NCBI RefSeq assembly: GCF_014859525.1
Contig: NZ_JACUUB010000016.1
Span: 1-45,979 of the forward strand
From: Marinobacter sp.
GTDB lineage: Bacteria > Pseudomonadota > Gammaproteobacteria > Pseudomonadales > Oleiphilaceae
Length of the DNA: 45,979 nucleotides
Reading direction: 5' to 3'
Part shown: piece by piece, positions 35,169 through 44,457 of the stretch
Layout: the number at the start of each line of letters is the position of its first letter
How positions within the stretch are numbered: the stretch's first letter is position 1
The notes under the pieces: generated by a model
Seen by the model: the letters and a program-made list of their open reading frames with translations, nothing else
Told to the model about the DNA's origin: nothing
Databases searched by the model: none
Translations under genes and position numbers: made by a program

Positions 35169-35917
35169 GGCTCGATACTCTGCTGTTCCTGAGTTTCCTC
35201 AAGGTCGGTGTCTGATTCGCCGGTCGCTTCCACCTGCTGATTCACAGCAGCCTGGGCCTCACTAACGTCAAAATCCGCCAACGCAAACGTTCGGACCAAT
35301 TCGCCAAAACGTTCGTGCTTCAGAGTTATCTCAATGCCCCGCGGCATTGGCAGTATCGGCCGGGCCCCGGGTGACAGGTTTGCCAATTCCTGATCGGCTG
35401 GCCATTCGTCCTGCCAAGTCAACTGGCTGTTCAAAAACCGGATATCAAACGACAACACGTTGTCCAGCATCAGCAAGTCACGGCTGTTATCGTCTTGCCC
35501 CTGATCAATAGCAAGCCAGTATCGCCGCCTCAGTTCGGTGCCGGTATACTCCCAGGCCACTCGTTGCAGATTACTGCGGCGCAGCCCAAGAGGGTTGCGC
35601 CAGCCCTGCCGGGTTAATGCCAGCACAAAAGAATCTTCACGGGTGCTCAGGGCTGGCTGAAAATCGCCGTACATATCTCTGATGGGCCGGTTGATCAGTT
35701 GCGTCAGATCCCGCTCCATAAACAGCATGGTTTTTTGCAGATTCTCAAAATCTTCGGAGACTGCATTCACCCGGTCACGAGATGTCACCACACTGTTGAT
35801 AACCTGCCACACCCCTAATCCGATCACCGCGGTGATGGTGACCGCAATCAGCACTTCCATCAGGGTAAACCCGGCGCTACGGCCTAGCGAAGAATAGCGC
35901 CCTCCAGGGATGGTCAT
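35165..35917 (-). CDS. gspJ: Type II secretion minor pseudopilin GspJ
   Basis: The 250-residue protein has a prepilin cleavage and methylation motif SAGFTLMEVLIAVTITAVIG near the N-terminus (Glu-5 present). The GspJ block ENLQKTMLFMERDLTQLINRPIRD and VAWEYTGTELRRRYW follow. The C-terminus (about 30 residues, Glu/Gln-rich: QQVEATGESDTDLEETQEQQ) is a low-complexity extension beyond the usual fold. It overlaps gspI and gspK by 4 bases each (ATGA). Confidence 0.93.
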   Translation of the reverse strand: MTIPGGRYSSLGRSAGFTLMEVLIAVTITAVIGLGVWQVINSVVTSRDRVNAVSEDFENLQKTMLFMERDLTQLINRPIRDMYGDFQPALSTREDSFVLALTRQGWRNPLGLRRSNLQRVAWEYTGTELRRRYWLAIDQGQDDNSRDLLMLDNVLSFDIRFLNSQLTWQDEWPADQELANLSPGARPILPMPRGIEITLKHERFGELVRTFALADFDVSEAQAAVNQQVEATGESDTDLEETQEQQSIEP

Positions 35918-36291
35918 CGTTCACCCATAAAGGCAGACAAGGTGTGCACCGGCATGGGTTCGGTCTGCCCATTGATATAGCGGGCCACGGTGACTTCCAC
36001 CCGGCGCATAGAGGGTTCGGCGGTACCCTGCACCACCGTTGTCACTTGCCAGCGGTACGTGCCGTAATCCCGGTCATTGGTGTTTTCGGAAATGCCGGGC
36101 AGATCTTCCTGCAAGCGCAGTTCATTGATTCGGTTATCCGCCAACCAGCCCGCGAGCGTTTTATCCCTTACTCGCTCATAACTTGCAATGTACTGGCTGC
36201 CGACTTCGGCGGCGGCGGTGGCAATCAGACCAAACACCAATAGAGCAATCAAAACCTCAAGTAGGGTAAACCCCCGAACGGCCTTTACCAT
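35914..36291 (-). CDS. gspI: Type II secretion minor pseudopilin GspI
   Basis: The 125-residue protein starts MVKAVRGFTLLEVLIALLVFG, with the prepilin motif and Glu-5. It then has the typical GspI core WLADNRINELRLQ and YGTYRWQVTTV. It overlaps gspH upstream (7 bases) and gspJ downstream (4 bases), so translation is coupled along the operon. It forms the tip complex with GspJ and GspK. Confidence 0.93.
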   Translation of the reverse strand: MVKAVRGFTLLEVLIALLVFGLIATAAAEVGSQYIASYERVRDKTLAGWLADNRINELRLQEDLPGISENTNDRDYGTYRWQVTTVVQGTAEPSMRRVEVTVARYINGQTEPMPVHTLSAFMGER

Positions 36292-36815
36292 GACTCGCTC
36301 TCACTACCGGGTTTGCGCCACTCCAGGGCTGTTACACCATCAGACGCAAGAACGTGCATGTTGTCGGTATTGTTGCCGATGGTGAACTCAATGATAAATG
36401 GGGTGGTTTCGCCACTGGAGAAAAACACAACATCCGGGCGTAGCCGGTCTTCAGACGAGGTCAGGCGGGGCGCCTCGTTTTCAATATAATCGGTAAGGAC
36501 CAACCAATCTGGCAGGGCCCGGTAACGAAACAGCCTTTCGCCAGACATCTTCCATTCTCCGGTATCGTCCTGAAAAGCCACAAAACGATAGCTGCCTTCG
36601 TCCAGTAATAATCCCAGCTCGGCGTTATTGAGCACCGCCTGTTCTGAAGCTGTCTGCATCAGCAGGTACAGGTCCTGAACGGTATTTTCGAGCTCACGTT
36701 GCTGGGAACTACCGGCCATGTTGAACACCGCCAATGCCGCCAGCATCCCGACAATAATCAGGACAACCAGAATTTCGATCAGCGTGAAGCCGCCTTGGAT
36801 TACCCGGTGCCTCAC
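36285..36815 (-). CDS. gspH: Type II secretion minor pseudopilin GspH
   Basis: The 176-residue protein has the prepilin motif QGGFTLIEILVVLIIVGMLAA, then the GspH segment ELENTVQDLYLLMQTASEQAVLNNAELGLLLDEGSYRFVAF with beta-strands after it. It is the connector between the GspG shaft and the tip pseudopilins. It starts 6 bases after gspG ends. Confidence 0.92.
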   Translation of the reverse strand: MRHRVIQGGFTLIEILVVLIIVGMLAALAVFNMAGSSQQRELENTVQDLYLLMQTASEQAVLNNAELGLLLDEGSYRFVAFQDDTGEWKMSGERLFRYRALPDWLVLTDYIENEAPRLTSSEDRLRPDVVFFSSGETTPFIIEFTIGNNTDNMHVLASDGVTALEWRKPGSESESW

Positions 36816-36821
36816 AATCTC

Positions 36822-37274
36822 TTAGTTCCCGACTTTCCAGATACTGATATCGGCAGCATCTCCCTCACCACCTTCCTGACCATCAGACCCAAAAGAATAG
36901 AGATCGTAAGGGCCTTCAGTACCGGGGCTAATGTATTGATACTCGTTACCCCAGGGATCTTTTGGAACGCTTTTAAGATAGCCGTCAGCATTCCAGTTGC
37001 GTGGCTCAGGGCTGCCACTGGGCCGGCGAACCAACGCCTCAAGACCCTGCTGAGTTGAAGGGTAATGACTGTTGTCGAGCCGATAGAGATCCAGTGCATT
37101 GGCAATATTATTGAGCTGAGTTTCCGCCACGGTCACTCTCGCCTGATCACCACGCCCCATGATGTTGGGGCCCACAATGGCCACCAGCAAACCCAGAATA
37201 ACCATGACAACCATAATTTCAATCAAGGTAAAGCCCTTGCTGTGGGCCGGGTTAACGTTCTTCTGCATGTTCAT
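36822..37274 (-). CDS. gspG: Type II secretion major pseudopilin GspG
   Basis: GspG forms the pseudopilus shaft. The 150-residue protein has prepilin motif SKGFTLIEIMVVMVILGLL (Glu-5 present). The family blocks ALDLYRLDNSHYPSTQQGLEAL and WGNEYQYISPG and the C-terminal calcium-site segment DLYSFGSDGQEGGEGDAADI follow. The start MNMQKN at 37274 is chosen because GAGTGGA precedes it. An ATG five codons upstream is possible but less well placed. A prepilin peptidase gene is not in the window. Confidence 0.95.
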   Translation of the reverse strand: MNMQKNVNPAHSKGFTLIEIMVVMVILGLLVAIVGPNIMGRGDQARVTVAETQLNNIANALDLYRLDNSHYPSTQQGLEALVRRPSGSPEPRNWNADGYLKSVPKDPWGNEYQYISPGTEGPYDLYSFGSDGQEGGEGDAADISIWKVGN

Positions 37275-37328
37275 AGTTCCACTCGTCATTGATTCAGATC
37301 TTGGGTTAAACGGTTCCCGGTCGGCACG

Positions 37329-38540
37329 TTAGCCCACCAGGTTGCTCATATTCAGGATCGGCAACATGATCGCCAGCACGATGATCAGCACGACCATGCC
37401 CATGACCAGCAACATCAGCGGCTCAAACAGGCCGACAATGGCTGCGATTTTGGCCTGCAGACTGCTCTCCTGCATGCGCGAGGTTCTCTCCAGCATGCTG
37501 TCCAGCTCGCCACTGGCCTCACCACTGGCAATCATGTGCAACATCATCGGAGGGAAATAGCCGGACTGATCCAGAGACCGGTGCAACGACCCTCCCTCAC
37601 TCACCTTCCTGGCCGCATCCTTTAGCTCTTTTCGCAAGAAATCGTTTGATAACACCTCACCTGCAATTCTCATGGCGTCTACCAGCGGAACACCGCTGGT
37701 GGTCAGTATGCTCAAGGTGCTGGCGTACCTGGCGGTGTTCACGCCCCGCACCATGCTGGCGAACAGGGGAAGATGTAACAACTGTTTGTGAAATGTCATT
37801 CGGAACGCTGGTTTGGTCAGGGCAACCCGAAAACCCAATAACGCCAATACCAAAGCAACAAGCAAATAGACACCGTAAGCGGCCAGAAATTCCGAAACCG
37901 ACAGCATGGCAACGGTAAGACCGGGAAGATCCTGACCCTGACGCACAAAGACTTCGATGATGTCTGGCACCACATACGTCAGCAAAAATACCACAATGGC
38001 AATCGCAACAACGCTGAGGATCAAAGGGTAGATAGCGGCAAGCTGGATCTTCTGTCGTGCCTCCTGACGGTTTTCGGTGTAGTCCGCCAAACGGTTAAGG
38101 ACCAGATCCAGATGACCGGCGTGTTCACCAGCGGCCACGGTGGAACAATACAACCTGGGAAACGCTCTGGGGAACTCTCCAAAACTGTCGGCGAGGGTAT
38201 ACCCCTCCATCACCTTGGCGCGTATAGCAATCAGCATACTGCGAATGCGCGGCTTACTGGACTGCTGAGCGGCTGCGCTGAGCGCTTGTTCAATAGGGAT
38301 GCCAGATTGGATCAGTGTTGCCAGTTGACGGGTCACCAATGCCAGGTCTGCAGCGCTGAGTGAGCCCCGGTTGCTGAACGGACTGGTTTGGGCCTGCTTT
38401 TCAACCGCGGCCTCAACCGTTAAAGGGGTCAGGCCTTTTTCCCGCAACTGCTGGCGTACCGCGCGTGGCGCATCGGCTTCCAGAACGCCCTGCTTCTGCT
38501 TTCCCCTTGGGTCCAGCGCTTTATAAACATAGGCTGGCAT
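37329..38540 (-). CDS. gspF: Type II secretion inner-membrane platform protein GspF
   Basis: The 403-residue protein has two copies of the PilC/GspF cytoplasmic four-helix domain (residues about 70-190 and 275-395) and three membrane helices (near 170-190, 218-238, 375-395). Typical blocks are TRQLATLIQSGIPIEQAL, FPRLYCSTVAAGEHAGHLDLVL, RYASTLSILTTSGVPLVDAMRIA and PPMMLHMIASGEASGELD. It starts 3 bases after gspE ends. Confidence 0.95.
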   Translation of the reverse strand: MPAYVYKALDPRGKQKQGVLEADAPRAVRQQLREKGLTPLTVEAAVEKQAQTSPFSNRGSLSAADLALVTRQLATLIQSGIPIEQALSAAAQQSSKPRIRSMLIAIRAKVMEGYTLADSFGEFPRAFPRLYCSTVAAGEHAGHLDLVLNRLADYTENRQEARQKIQLAAIYPLILSVVAIAIVVFLLTYVVPDIIEVFVRQGQDLPGLTVAMLSVSEFLAAYGVYLLVALVLALLGFRVALTKPAFRMTFHKQLLHLPLFASMVRGVNTARYASTLSILTTSGVPLVDAMRIAGEVLSNDFLRKELKDAARKVSEGGSLHRSLDQSGYFPPMMLHMIASGEASGELDSMLERTSRMQESSLQAKIAAIVGLFEPLMLLVMGMVVLIIVLAIMLPILNMSNLVG

Positions 38541-38543
38541 GGG

Positions 38544-40085
38544 CTACTGGCTCCGGTGGGTAACGCGCAGAACTTCTTCTACGGTGGTGGTGCCTTCCAG
38601 GATTTTCTTTACCCCGTCAGCATGGATACTTGGACTGCGAAAACGCGCGGCTTTTTCAAGATCCAGTTCACCGGCGCGCTTATGGATCAATGTCGAAATT
38701 TCTTCGGTTATCTCGACGGTTTCGTAGATGCCAATCCGGCCCCGATAACCAAGATGATTGCACCGTTCACAACCTTTGGCCCGATAAATGGTGGGCGGAT
38801 TATCCGCGCTTTGCTGCAGAAATTCACATTGCTCTTCGGTCGGTGTGTAGGGTTCACGACAGTGGGTGCACAACACTCGCACCAGACGCTGGGCCACAAT
38901 GCCCACCAGACTGGAAGAAATCAGGAAGGGTTCGATGCCCATGTCCATCAGTCGGGTAATAGCACCTACGGCGGTGTTGGTGTGCAGAGTTGAAAGCACC
39001 AGGTGGCCGGTCAAACTCGCCTGCACGGCAATTTCTGCGGTTTCAAGATCCCGGATCTCACCAATCATTACCACGTCCGGGTCCTGACGCAAAATCGCTC
39101 GCAGGCCCCGGGCGAAAGTCATGTCCACCTTGGTATTGACCTGTGTTTGCCCAATGCCGGGCAAGTTGTATTCAATCGGGTCTTCGACCGTCAGGATGTT
39201 GCGGGTACGGTCATTGATTTCCTGCAGTGAAGCATAAAGCGTGGTCGACTTACCGGAACCGGTCGGGCCTGTAACCAGCAAAATACCGTAGGGCCGGTGT
39301 ATCAGTTTGCGCAGCACCTTCAAGTCATTGCCGGCCATGCCAAGAGATTCCAGCCGAATGGTACCGGCCTGCTTATCAAGCAAACGCAACACCACCCGCT
39401 CACCGCTGGAGGATGGCATCGTCGACACCCGGATATCCACTTCACGGCCCGCAACTCGCAGTGCAATGCGGCCATCCTGTGGCACCCGCTTTTCGGCAAT
39501 GTCCAGCTTCGCCATCACCTTGATACGAGAAACCAATAAGGGCGCCAATGCCCGCTTGGGCTGCACCACTTCTCGCAACACGCCGTCAATGCGGAACCGC
39601 ACCACCAACTGCTTCTCGTAGGTTTCAATATGGACGTCAGAGGCGTTGGTCTTGACCGCCTCGGTCAAGATGGCGTTGATCAGCCGAATAATCGGTGCGT
39701 CGTCTTCCTGTTCGAGCAGATCTTCTGTTTCCGGCACGGAATCTGCCAGTGAGGCGAGATCCATGTCATCACCGATCCCTTCCACCATCTGCATTGCTTC
39801 GGCTGAGTCGTTTTGATAAGCCGCGTTAAGGGCCTGGTCAAAGCGATTTGCCTCAATGGTCACAAAGCGGGCGCGCCCGCCACTGATGCGGTTTGCCTCT
39901 GCCAGCGCAGAGTGGGAAGCACCGGGGCGCACCAGAATGACTGCATCACCTTCTTCACTACGGGTAAGGATCACACCATTGCGCTTGGCAAAGGTAAAGG
40001 GAAGACGGCACAGCGGCGAATCCTGCGGCTGAATTTCAGTATCAATGGTCAAAGTCTTCCTCGTTGTTTCCGTCAGATCGCTCAT
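38544..40085 (-). CDS. gspE: Type II secretion ATPase GspE
   Basis: GspE powers pseudopilus assembly from the cytoplasm. The 513-residue protein has an N-terminal GspL-binding domain, Walker A GPTGSGKSTT, the Asp box, Walker B PDVVMIGEIRD and a His box with THTNTA. The tetracysteine zinc motif CTHC...CERC follows. The start at 40085 (MSDLTET) is preferred because the upstream extension of 12 codons is not family-like. It is the first gene of the minus-strand run E-F-G-H-I-J-K-L-M. The 185-base gap to the divergent gspC must hold both promoters, but none was convincingly recognised. Confidence 0.95.
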   Translation of the reverse strand: MSDLTETTRKTLTIDTEIQPQDSPLCRLPFTFAKRNGVILTRSEEGDAVILVRPGASHSALAEANRISGGRARFVTIEANRFDQALNAAYQNDSAEAMQMVEGIGDDMDLASLADSVPETEDLLEQEDDAPIIRLINAILTEAVKTNASDVHIETYEKQLVVRFRIDGVLREVVQPKRALAPLLVSRIKVMAKLDIAEKRVPQDGRIALRVAGREVDIRVSTMPSSSGERVVLRLLDKQAGTIRLESLGMAGNDLKVLRKLIHRPYGILLVTGPTGSGKSTTLYASLQEINDRTRNILTVEDPIEYNLPGIGQTQVNTKVDMTFARGLRAILRQDPDVVMIGEIRDLETAEIAVQASLTGHLVLSTLHTNTAVGAITRLMDMGIEPFLISSSLVGIVAQRLVRVLCTHCREPYTPTEEQCEFLQQSADNPPTIYRAKGCERCNHLGYRGRIGIYETVEITEEISTLIHKRAGELDLEKAARFRSPSIHADGVKKILEGTTTVEEVLRVTHRSQ

Positions 40086-40270
40086 TATTTTTCTTGGGCC
40101 TGGATGATTCCCGAAAAGCATTTAAACAGTCGGCCATATAAAGCGTCAAAAAAGGCTACCACAGGAATGGGAACCACTGAACATCTCTATACACTATACT
40201 GCCACTTATTCATTTCAGTCTGATAACCTGTGACCTTTTTAGGCTTACGATCATTCACTCAGGATCTTCA

Positions 40271-40933
40271 ATGTTCGCTCTAGATCAAAGGATACCCTTG
40301 CTGCTTGCGCTGGCCGCCATCACCGGAATGCTAGGGCTCACCGCTTGGCAAGGCTATCAGTTTTGGCAGGCAGAATCACAGCGCTCCCTGCCCCAGCAGG
40401 CGCAGATTGCGGGCGCGGAGACTGAAAACCCACGTCAAAACGTGCCAAACTTACAACTCGCCAGCCTGACCCTGTTTGGCTCTGCCGCTGAAAGCGATGA
40501 TGCCCCGGAACTGGATACCGATAACCTACCCGAGACAAACCTGCGGTTAGCCTTACGTGGGGTGATGGCGGCAGACGGCGAATTCCCCGGCAGTGCGTTG
40601 ATTGAAGACGATAAAGGAAATACCGAAGCCTATATTGTTGGCAACGACTTGCCTGGCAATGCCCGGCTGCACACGGTTTTTCCTAACCGGGTGATTATTG
40701 AGCGGGCCGGCAAACTGGAGAACCTTTATTTCCCCGAGCTGGATGATCGTTCCGGCGTCTCCCTGATGAGTGATCGTCAGCGGGCAGCCTCGCAGGCTAC
40801 CGAGCAACCCGTTCAGCGCGCGCCAGTCGCCAGCGGCGCAGCATCAGCATCGCCAGAGGCAGAACAACAAAGACGAGAAGAGATTAGGCAACGGCTGGAA
40901 CAACTGCGCCAACGACTCCAGAACACTAACTGA
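40271..40933 (+). CDS. gspC: Type II secretion protein GspC (XcpP type, coiled-coil C-terminus)
   Basis: GspC connects the inner-membrane platform to the secretin GspD. The 220-residue protein has a cytoplasmic start, one membrane helix (residues about 8-28, PLLLALAAITGMLGLTAWQGY), a linker and the homology-region domain that contacts GspD (LRLALRGVMAADGEFPGSALI, then AYIVGNDLPGNARLHTVFPNRVII). Instead of a PDZ domain it ends in a coiled coil (EQQRREEIRQRLEQLRQRLQ), as in Pseudomonas XcpP. It is divergent from gspE, matching the xcpPQ/xcpR-Z layout, but no gspD follows. Confidence 0.88.
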   Translation: MFALDQRIPLLLALAAITGMLGLTAWQGYQFWQAESQRSLPQQAQIAGAETENPRQNVPNLQLASLTLFGSAAESDDAPELDTDNLPETNLRLALRGVMAADGEFPGSALIEDDKGNTEAYIVGNDLPGNARLHTVFPNRVIIERAGKLENLYFPELDDRSGVSLMSDRQRAASQATEQPVQRAPVASGAASASPEAEQQRREEIRQRLEQLRQRLQNTN

Positions 40934-40941
40934 GGCCGGCC

Positions 40942-41100
40942 ATGGGAACGGCAACTGACACCTCGCGTCACCGTTCCATTCTCATACCCCTTGTGTTTGC
41001 ATTTTCGTTGGCCGGTGCTACCGAAATGGGTGTCGAAGACTACTGGGCCACACCGATAGAACTCTTTACCACCAATGGTGAGATCCGAGGTTATAGGTGA
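40942..41100 (+). CDS. Small hypothetical protein with N-terminal signal-like segment, in the expected place of gspD
   Basis: This 52-codon frame starts 8 bases after the gspC stop, with TGAGG as possible ribosome-binding site, and ends 5 bases before the stop of the TolC-like gene. It has a basic start (TSRHRS), a hydrophobic run (ILIPLVFAFSLAGA) and a short polar rest (VEDYWATPIELFTTNGEIR). It could be a tiny secreted or membrane protein, or the remnant left after loss of a longer gene. No secretin N-domain sequence could be recognised in it. I do not recognise a family. Confidence 0.4.
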   Translation: MGTATDTSRHRSILIPLVFAFSLAGATEMGVEDYWATPIELFTTNGEIRGYR

Positions 41101-41105
41101 CAGGG

Positions 41106-42512
41106 CTATTCCTGAACCCGCACTGTAACCTGGGCTTCTTCATCCCGATTCCAGCCACCGCCAAGAGCTTTGTACAAATCCACGGCGGCAATCAGTCGGT
41201 TCAGGCGGGCCTGACTCAGTTGCTGACGCACCTCAAAAACACTGCGCTGACTGTCCAGTAACGTCAGTAGTTCGTCAGCACCCTCACGATAGCGCACTTC
41301 GGTGAGCCGGAGAGTTTCCTCAGCTTTGACAAGAATCTCTTGCAAACGCTGCTCCTGCAGACGATACAGTGCATCGCGATCCAGTGCATCACCTACCTCC
41401 TGGAGCGCCGTCAGCAGACTGCCCCGGTAGCTCTCCAGCAATGCAACACGCCGGGATTCCGAGATGGCAACCGTATTACGCCGCTGGCCACCGTCAAACA
41501 ATGCCTGACTCAAGCTCAGCAGCCCGTTCACACTGCGCACTGGATCGGACAAGCTTAGAAATCCGTCGGCCGATAACCGTGCTGCGGCACTCAAGGATAC
41601 CGAAGGCAGTAACGCCGCCCTGGTTTGCTCAATGTCTGCACTGGCCGCTACCAGTCGCGCCTCCTGGGCCGCCAGGTCGGGCCGGCGGGTAACCATATTG
41701 GCTGGCGTTTGCGGACTAATGAGCGGAATCGTCACGGAGGCAATATCGGCCGCCGGCTGCTCCGCCGCAAATGGCATGTCACCGATCAATACCCTCAACG
41801 CTGCCAGGCGCTGGCGGGCCTGATATTCCAGTGGTGGCACCGCGTTACGCAAACTCAGCACCGAAGTTTGCTGACGGGAAAGCTCGGCCCGACTGGCCAC
41901 GCCGTTACGAAAGCGAACTTCAACCAGTGCCAGCGTTCTTTCACCCAACTCAAGGTTGATATTGGCAATGTCGATTCGCTGCTGCAACTCCAGCCATTCA
42001 AACCAGGTACTGGCGACGGCTGCAACCAGCGTAATGCGGGCGGCAGCGTAATCAAATCGGGTCGCCTCGAAAGTCGCCAGAGCTGAGCCTTCACTGGCCG
42101 ATAACCGGCCCCAGAGATCCAGCTCATAATCCATAGTAAGGCCGGCGCTGGTCGAGCCTCCGGTGACGGTGTTATCACCCGTTGCTCTTGAAGCCTGCCG
42201 TCCACTGCTGGCCGTCGCGGAGAGTGATGGCAACAGTGCAGCACCTGCGTTGCGTAACTGCAAATCTGCCTGAATAACCGATTCCGCCATCGCCGCCAGG
42301 TTCGGGTTGGCTTTCAGGGCTTTTTCGATTAACCGATCTAACTCGGTCTCATTAAATGCCCGCCACCAGTCCGCCTCGACGGCGGTCCCGGCATGCTTGG
42401 TTTGTTCCCAGTGATCTGGCGGTGTTACTGGCAAGCCGACCGGTTCTGGCGTAAAGGTCGCGCACCCTGCTAAGAGTAGCGCGGGCACCAGAGCAGTAAG
42501 TCGAATCGTCAT
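41106..42512 (-). CDS. Outer-membrane efflux lipoprotein, TolC/NodT family
   Basis: The 468-residue protein forms the outer-membrane channel of a tripartite pump. The N-terminus is a lipoprotein signal with lipobox LLLAGC (Cys near residue 17), favouring the start at 42512 over a longer reading with a non-signal extension. The NodT/OEP domain repeats are visible: LIEKALKANPNLAAM, LDYELDLWGRL-type MDYELDLWGRLSA, ELSRQQTSVLSLRNAVPPLEYQ, MVTRRPDLAAQEARL and VRYREGADELLTLLDSQRSVF. It lies 4 bases downstream of macB, so the three genes form a complete macA-macB-OMF operon. Confidence 0.92.
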   Translation of the reverse strand: MTIRLTALVPALLLAGCATFTPEPVGLPVTPPDHWEQTKHAGTAVEADWWRAFNETELDRLIEKALKANPNLAAMAESVIQADLQLRNAGAALLPSLSATASSGRQASRATGDNTVTGGSTSAGLTMDYELDLWGRLSASEGSALATFEATRFDYAAARITLVAAVASTWFEWLELQQRIDIANINLELGERTLALVEVRFRNGVASRAELSRQQTSVLSLRNAVPPLEYQARQRLAALRVLIGDMPFAAEQPAADIASVTIPLISPQTPANMVTRRPDLAAQEARLVAASADIEQTRAALLPSVSLSAAARLSADGFLSLSDPVRSVNGLLSLSQALFDGGQRRNTVAISESRRVALLESYRGSLLTALQEVGDALDRDALYRLQEQRLQEILVKAEETLRLTEVRYREGADELLTLLDSQRSVFEVRQQLSQARLNRLIAAVDLYKALGGGWNRDEEAQVTVRVQE

Positions 42513-42516
42513 AGAG

Positions 42517-44457
42517 TTACTCCGAGGCCAGGGCGTGAACCGGATCAAGGTGGGCCGCTTTACGAGCCGGCAGAAAGCCAAACACCAAGCCGGTCGCAAA
42601 GGCACAACTGAACGCCAATACCATGGGCAGCACTGTCATATGCACGGGCGTGCCCAAAGACCCGATCAACTGGGTAGCGGCAATGCCCAGCGCCACGCCG
42701 ATCAAGCCTCCGATAGCTGACACCAGCCAGGCCTCCGTCAAGAACTGCTGCAGGATGTTCCAGGCTCGTGCACCCGTCGCCATTCGGATACCGATCTCAC
42801 GAGTTCTTTCTGTAACGCTGACCAGCATGATATTCATCACGCCGATCCCCCCGACAAGCAGGGAAATGGCCGCAATCGAACCCAACAGCCAGGTCAGTGT
42901 GTTCTGAGTTTCAGAGATGGTTTCGATCAGCGAGGCCATATTTCGGATGGTGAAATCCTCAATTCCACCATGGCGCGCCAACAGGGTTTCATGAATGATC
43001 GCTTCGATGTCGCTCATCCTCGCAAGGTCGGCCACTGCCACGGTGATATTGCGCAGATGTGTCTGCCCAAAAATCCGCAGACTGCCCGTGGTGTAAGGCA
43101 CAAATACAACATCGTCCTGATCCTGACCCATGGGTGATGCGCCTTTCTCCCCCATTACGCCTATTACCTGGAACAGCACGTTGTTTACCATCAGATGTTT
43201 ACCCAAGGAGCTTTCGCCGGGGAACAGGGTATCTGCCGTTGTTTTGCCCAGCACCGCCACGGAGGCATAGTTGAGCTCATCCTCTTCGGAAAAGAAGGTG
43301 CCTTGTATCACCGGCCACTGCCTGGCCACCGGAAACTGGTGAGAAGTCGCGTTAATCTCGGCCCGGTGATCCAGATTAAAATAACGCAGCGTTTGCGAGC
43401 CGGTAAGTTCCGGTATTGCCGCAAGAACACCGTCTACTTCATTGATTGCACGGTAATCTTCTGGGGTTAACGTGGTCACCGACCAGCGGCCTCCACGCTG
43501 GTCCGGGCCACCTGGGCGGATCAACAACAGGTCACTGCCCATGGTACTGATGCGATCAACCACATCTTTTTTGGCCCCTTCACCAATGGCCAGCATGGTA
43601 ATCACAGACGCCACACCAATGACAATGCCCAATAGCGTAAGTGCCGTTCTGAACAGATTGCTATGCAACGAGCGCACCGCGCTCTTCAAGGCCTCCTGCC
43701 AGTCACTCAACACCACGCCTCTGCGGCCGGGGTTTAACGCCGGCGAAGCGTTCGCGGGGCTCACGTCCTGGCCGGTATCGCGCGCAACCTCGCCATCGGC
43801 AATGTGGATCTGCCGGCGGGCAACATTCGCCACGTCTTGATCGTGGGTGATCAGAATCACGGTGTGCCCTTTACCAGACAGCTCCGTGAGCAGCCGGATA
43901 ACCTCTTTGCTGCTTTTACTGTCGAGCGCACCGGTGGGCTCATCGGCGAAGATCACCTGGCCGCCATTCATCAACGCCCGGGCAATAGAGACACGCTGTT
44001 GCTGGCCACCGGACAACTGACCAGGGCGATGAGTAAGCCGCTCACCCAAGCCCAGTTCGGTCAACAACTGCTCTGCCCTCTCCCGGCGTTGTGCGGGGGC
44101 TATACCTGCATAGATGGCCGGTATTTCCACGTTCTCCCGGGCGGTCATGCCCGGCAGCAGGTTATAGCTCTGAAAGACAAATCCAAAGGCTTCCCGGCGC
44201 AACAACGCCAGGTCATCCCGGCTCAGCGCGGCTACATCCCTGCCGTCATACCAGTATTCCCCGGAACTCGGCTGATCAAGGCAGCCAAGGATGTTCATCA
44301 AAGTAGACTTTCCGGAACCGGAAGGCCCCATAATGGCAACGAATTCACCCGGGTAGATTTTCAGATCAATACCCTTGAGTACCGGTACCGCCAACTCCCC
44401 CTCCCCAAAGGAACGGGTAATGCCACGCAACTCGATCAATGGCCGGGCTGCACTCAT
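42517..44457 (-). CDS. macB: MacB-type ABC transporter, fused ATPase-permease
   Basis: The 646-residue inner-membrane protein is a mechanotransmission-type ABC exporter subunit. The N-terminal ATPase has Walker [10 protein letters not shown] (near 44-52), Q-loop VFQSYNLL, signature [15 protein letters not shown], Walker [13 protein letters not shown] and the switch His in LITHD. One helix follows ([19 protein letters not shown], near 275-295), then a large periplasmic domain and three C-terminal helices of the FtsX fold with [29 protein letters not shown]. It works with MacA and the lipoprotein channel to expel macrolides, lipopeptides, toxins or similar from the periplasm. Overlap with macA is 4 bases. 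Confidence 0.94.
   Translation of the reverse strand: MSAARPLIELRGITRSFGEGELAVPVLKGIDLKIYPGEFVAIMGPSGSGKSTLMNILGCLDQPSSGEYWYDGRDVAALSRDDLALLRREAFGFVFQSYNLLPGMTARENVEIPAIYAGIAPAQRRERAEQLLTELGLGERLTHRPGQLSGGQQQRVSIARALMNGGQVIFADEPTGALDSKSSKEVIRLLTELSGKGHTVILITHDQDVANVARRQIHIADGEVARDTGQDVSPANASPALNPGRRGVVLSDWQEALKSAVRSLHSNLFRTALTLLGIVIGVASVITMLAIGEGAKKDVVDRISTMGSDLLLIRPGGPDQRGGRWSVTTLTPEDYRAINEVDGVLAAIPELTGSQTLRYFNLDHRAEINATSHQFPVARQWPVIQGTFFSEEDELNYASVAVLGKTTADTLFPGESSLGKHLMVNNVLFQVIGVMGEKGASPMGQDQDDVVFVPYTTGSLRIFGQTHLRNITVAVADLARMSDIEAIIHETLLARHGGIEDFTIRNMASLIETISETQNTLTWLLGSIAAISLLVGGIGVMNIMLVSVTERTREIGIRMATGARAWNILQQFLTEAWLVSAIGGLIGVALGIAATQLIGSLGTPVHMTVLPMVLAFSCAFATGLVFGFLPARKAAHLDPVHALASE

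Noticed and set aside
40271..40933. gspC taken as truncated because it lacks a PDZ domain
   Set aside because: XcpP-type GspC proteins normally end in a coiled coil of this kind, and the length is normal for that type.
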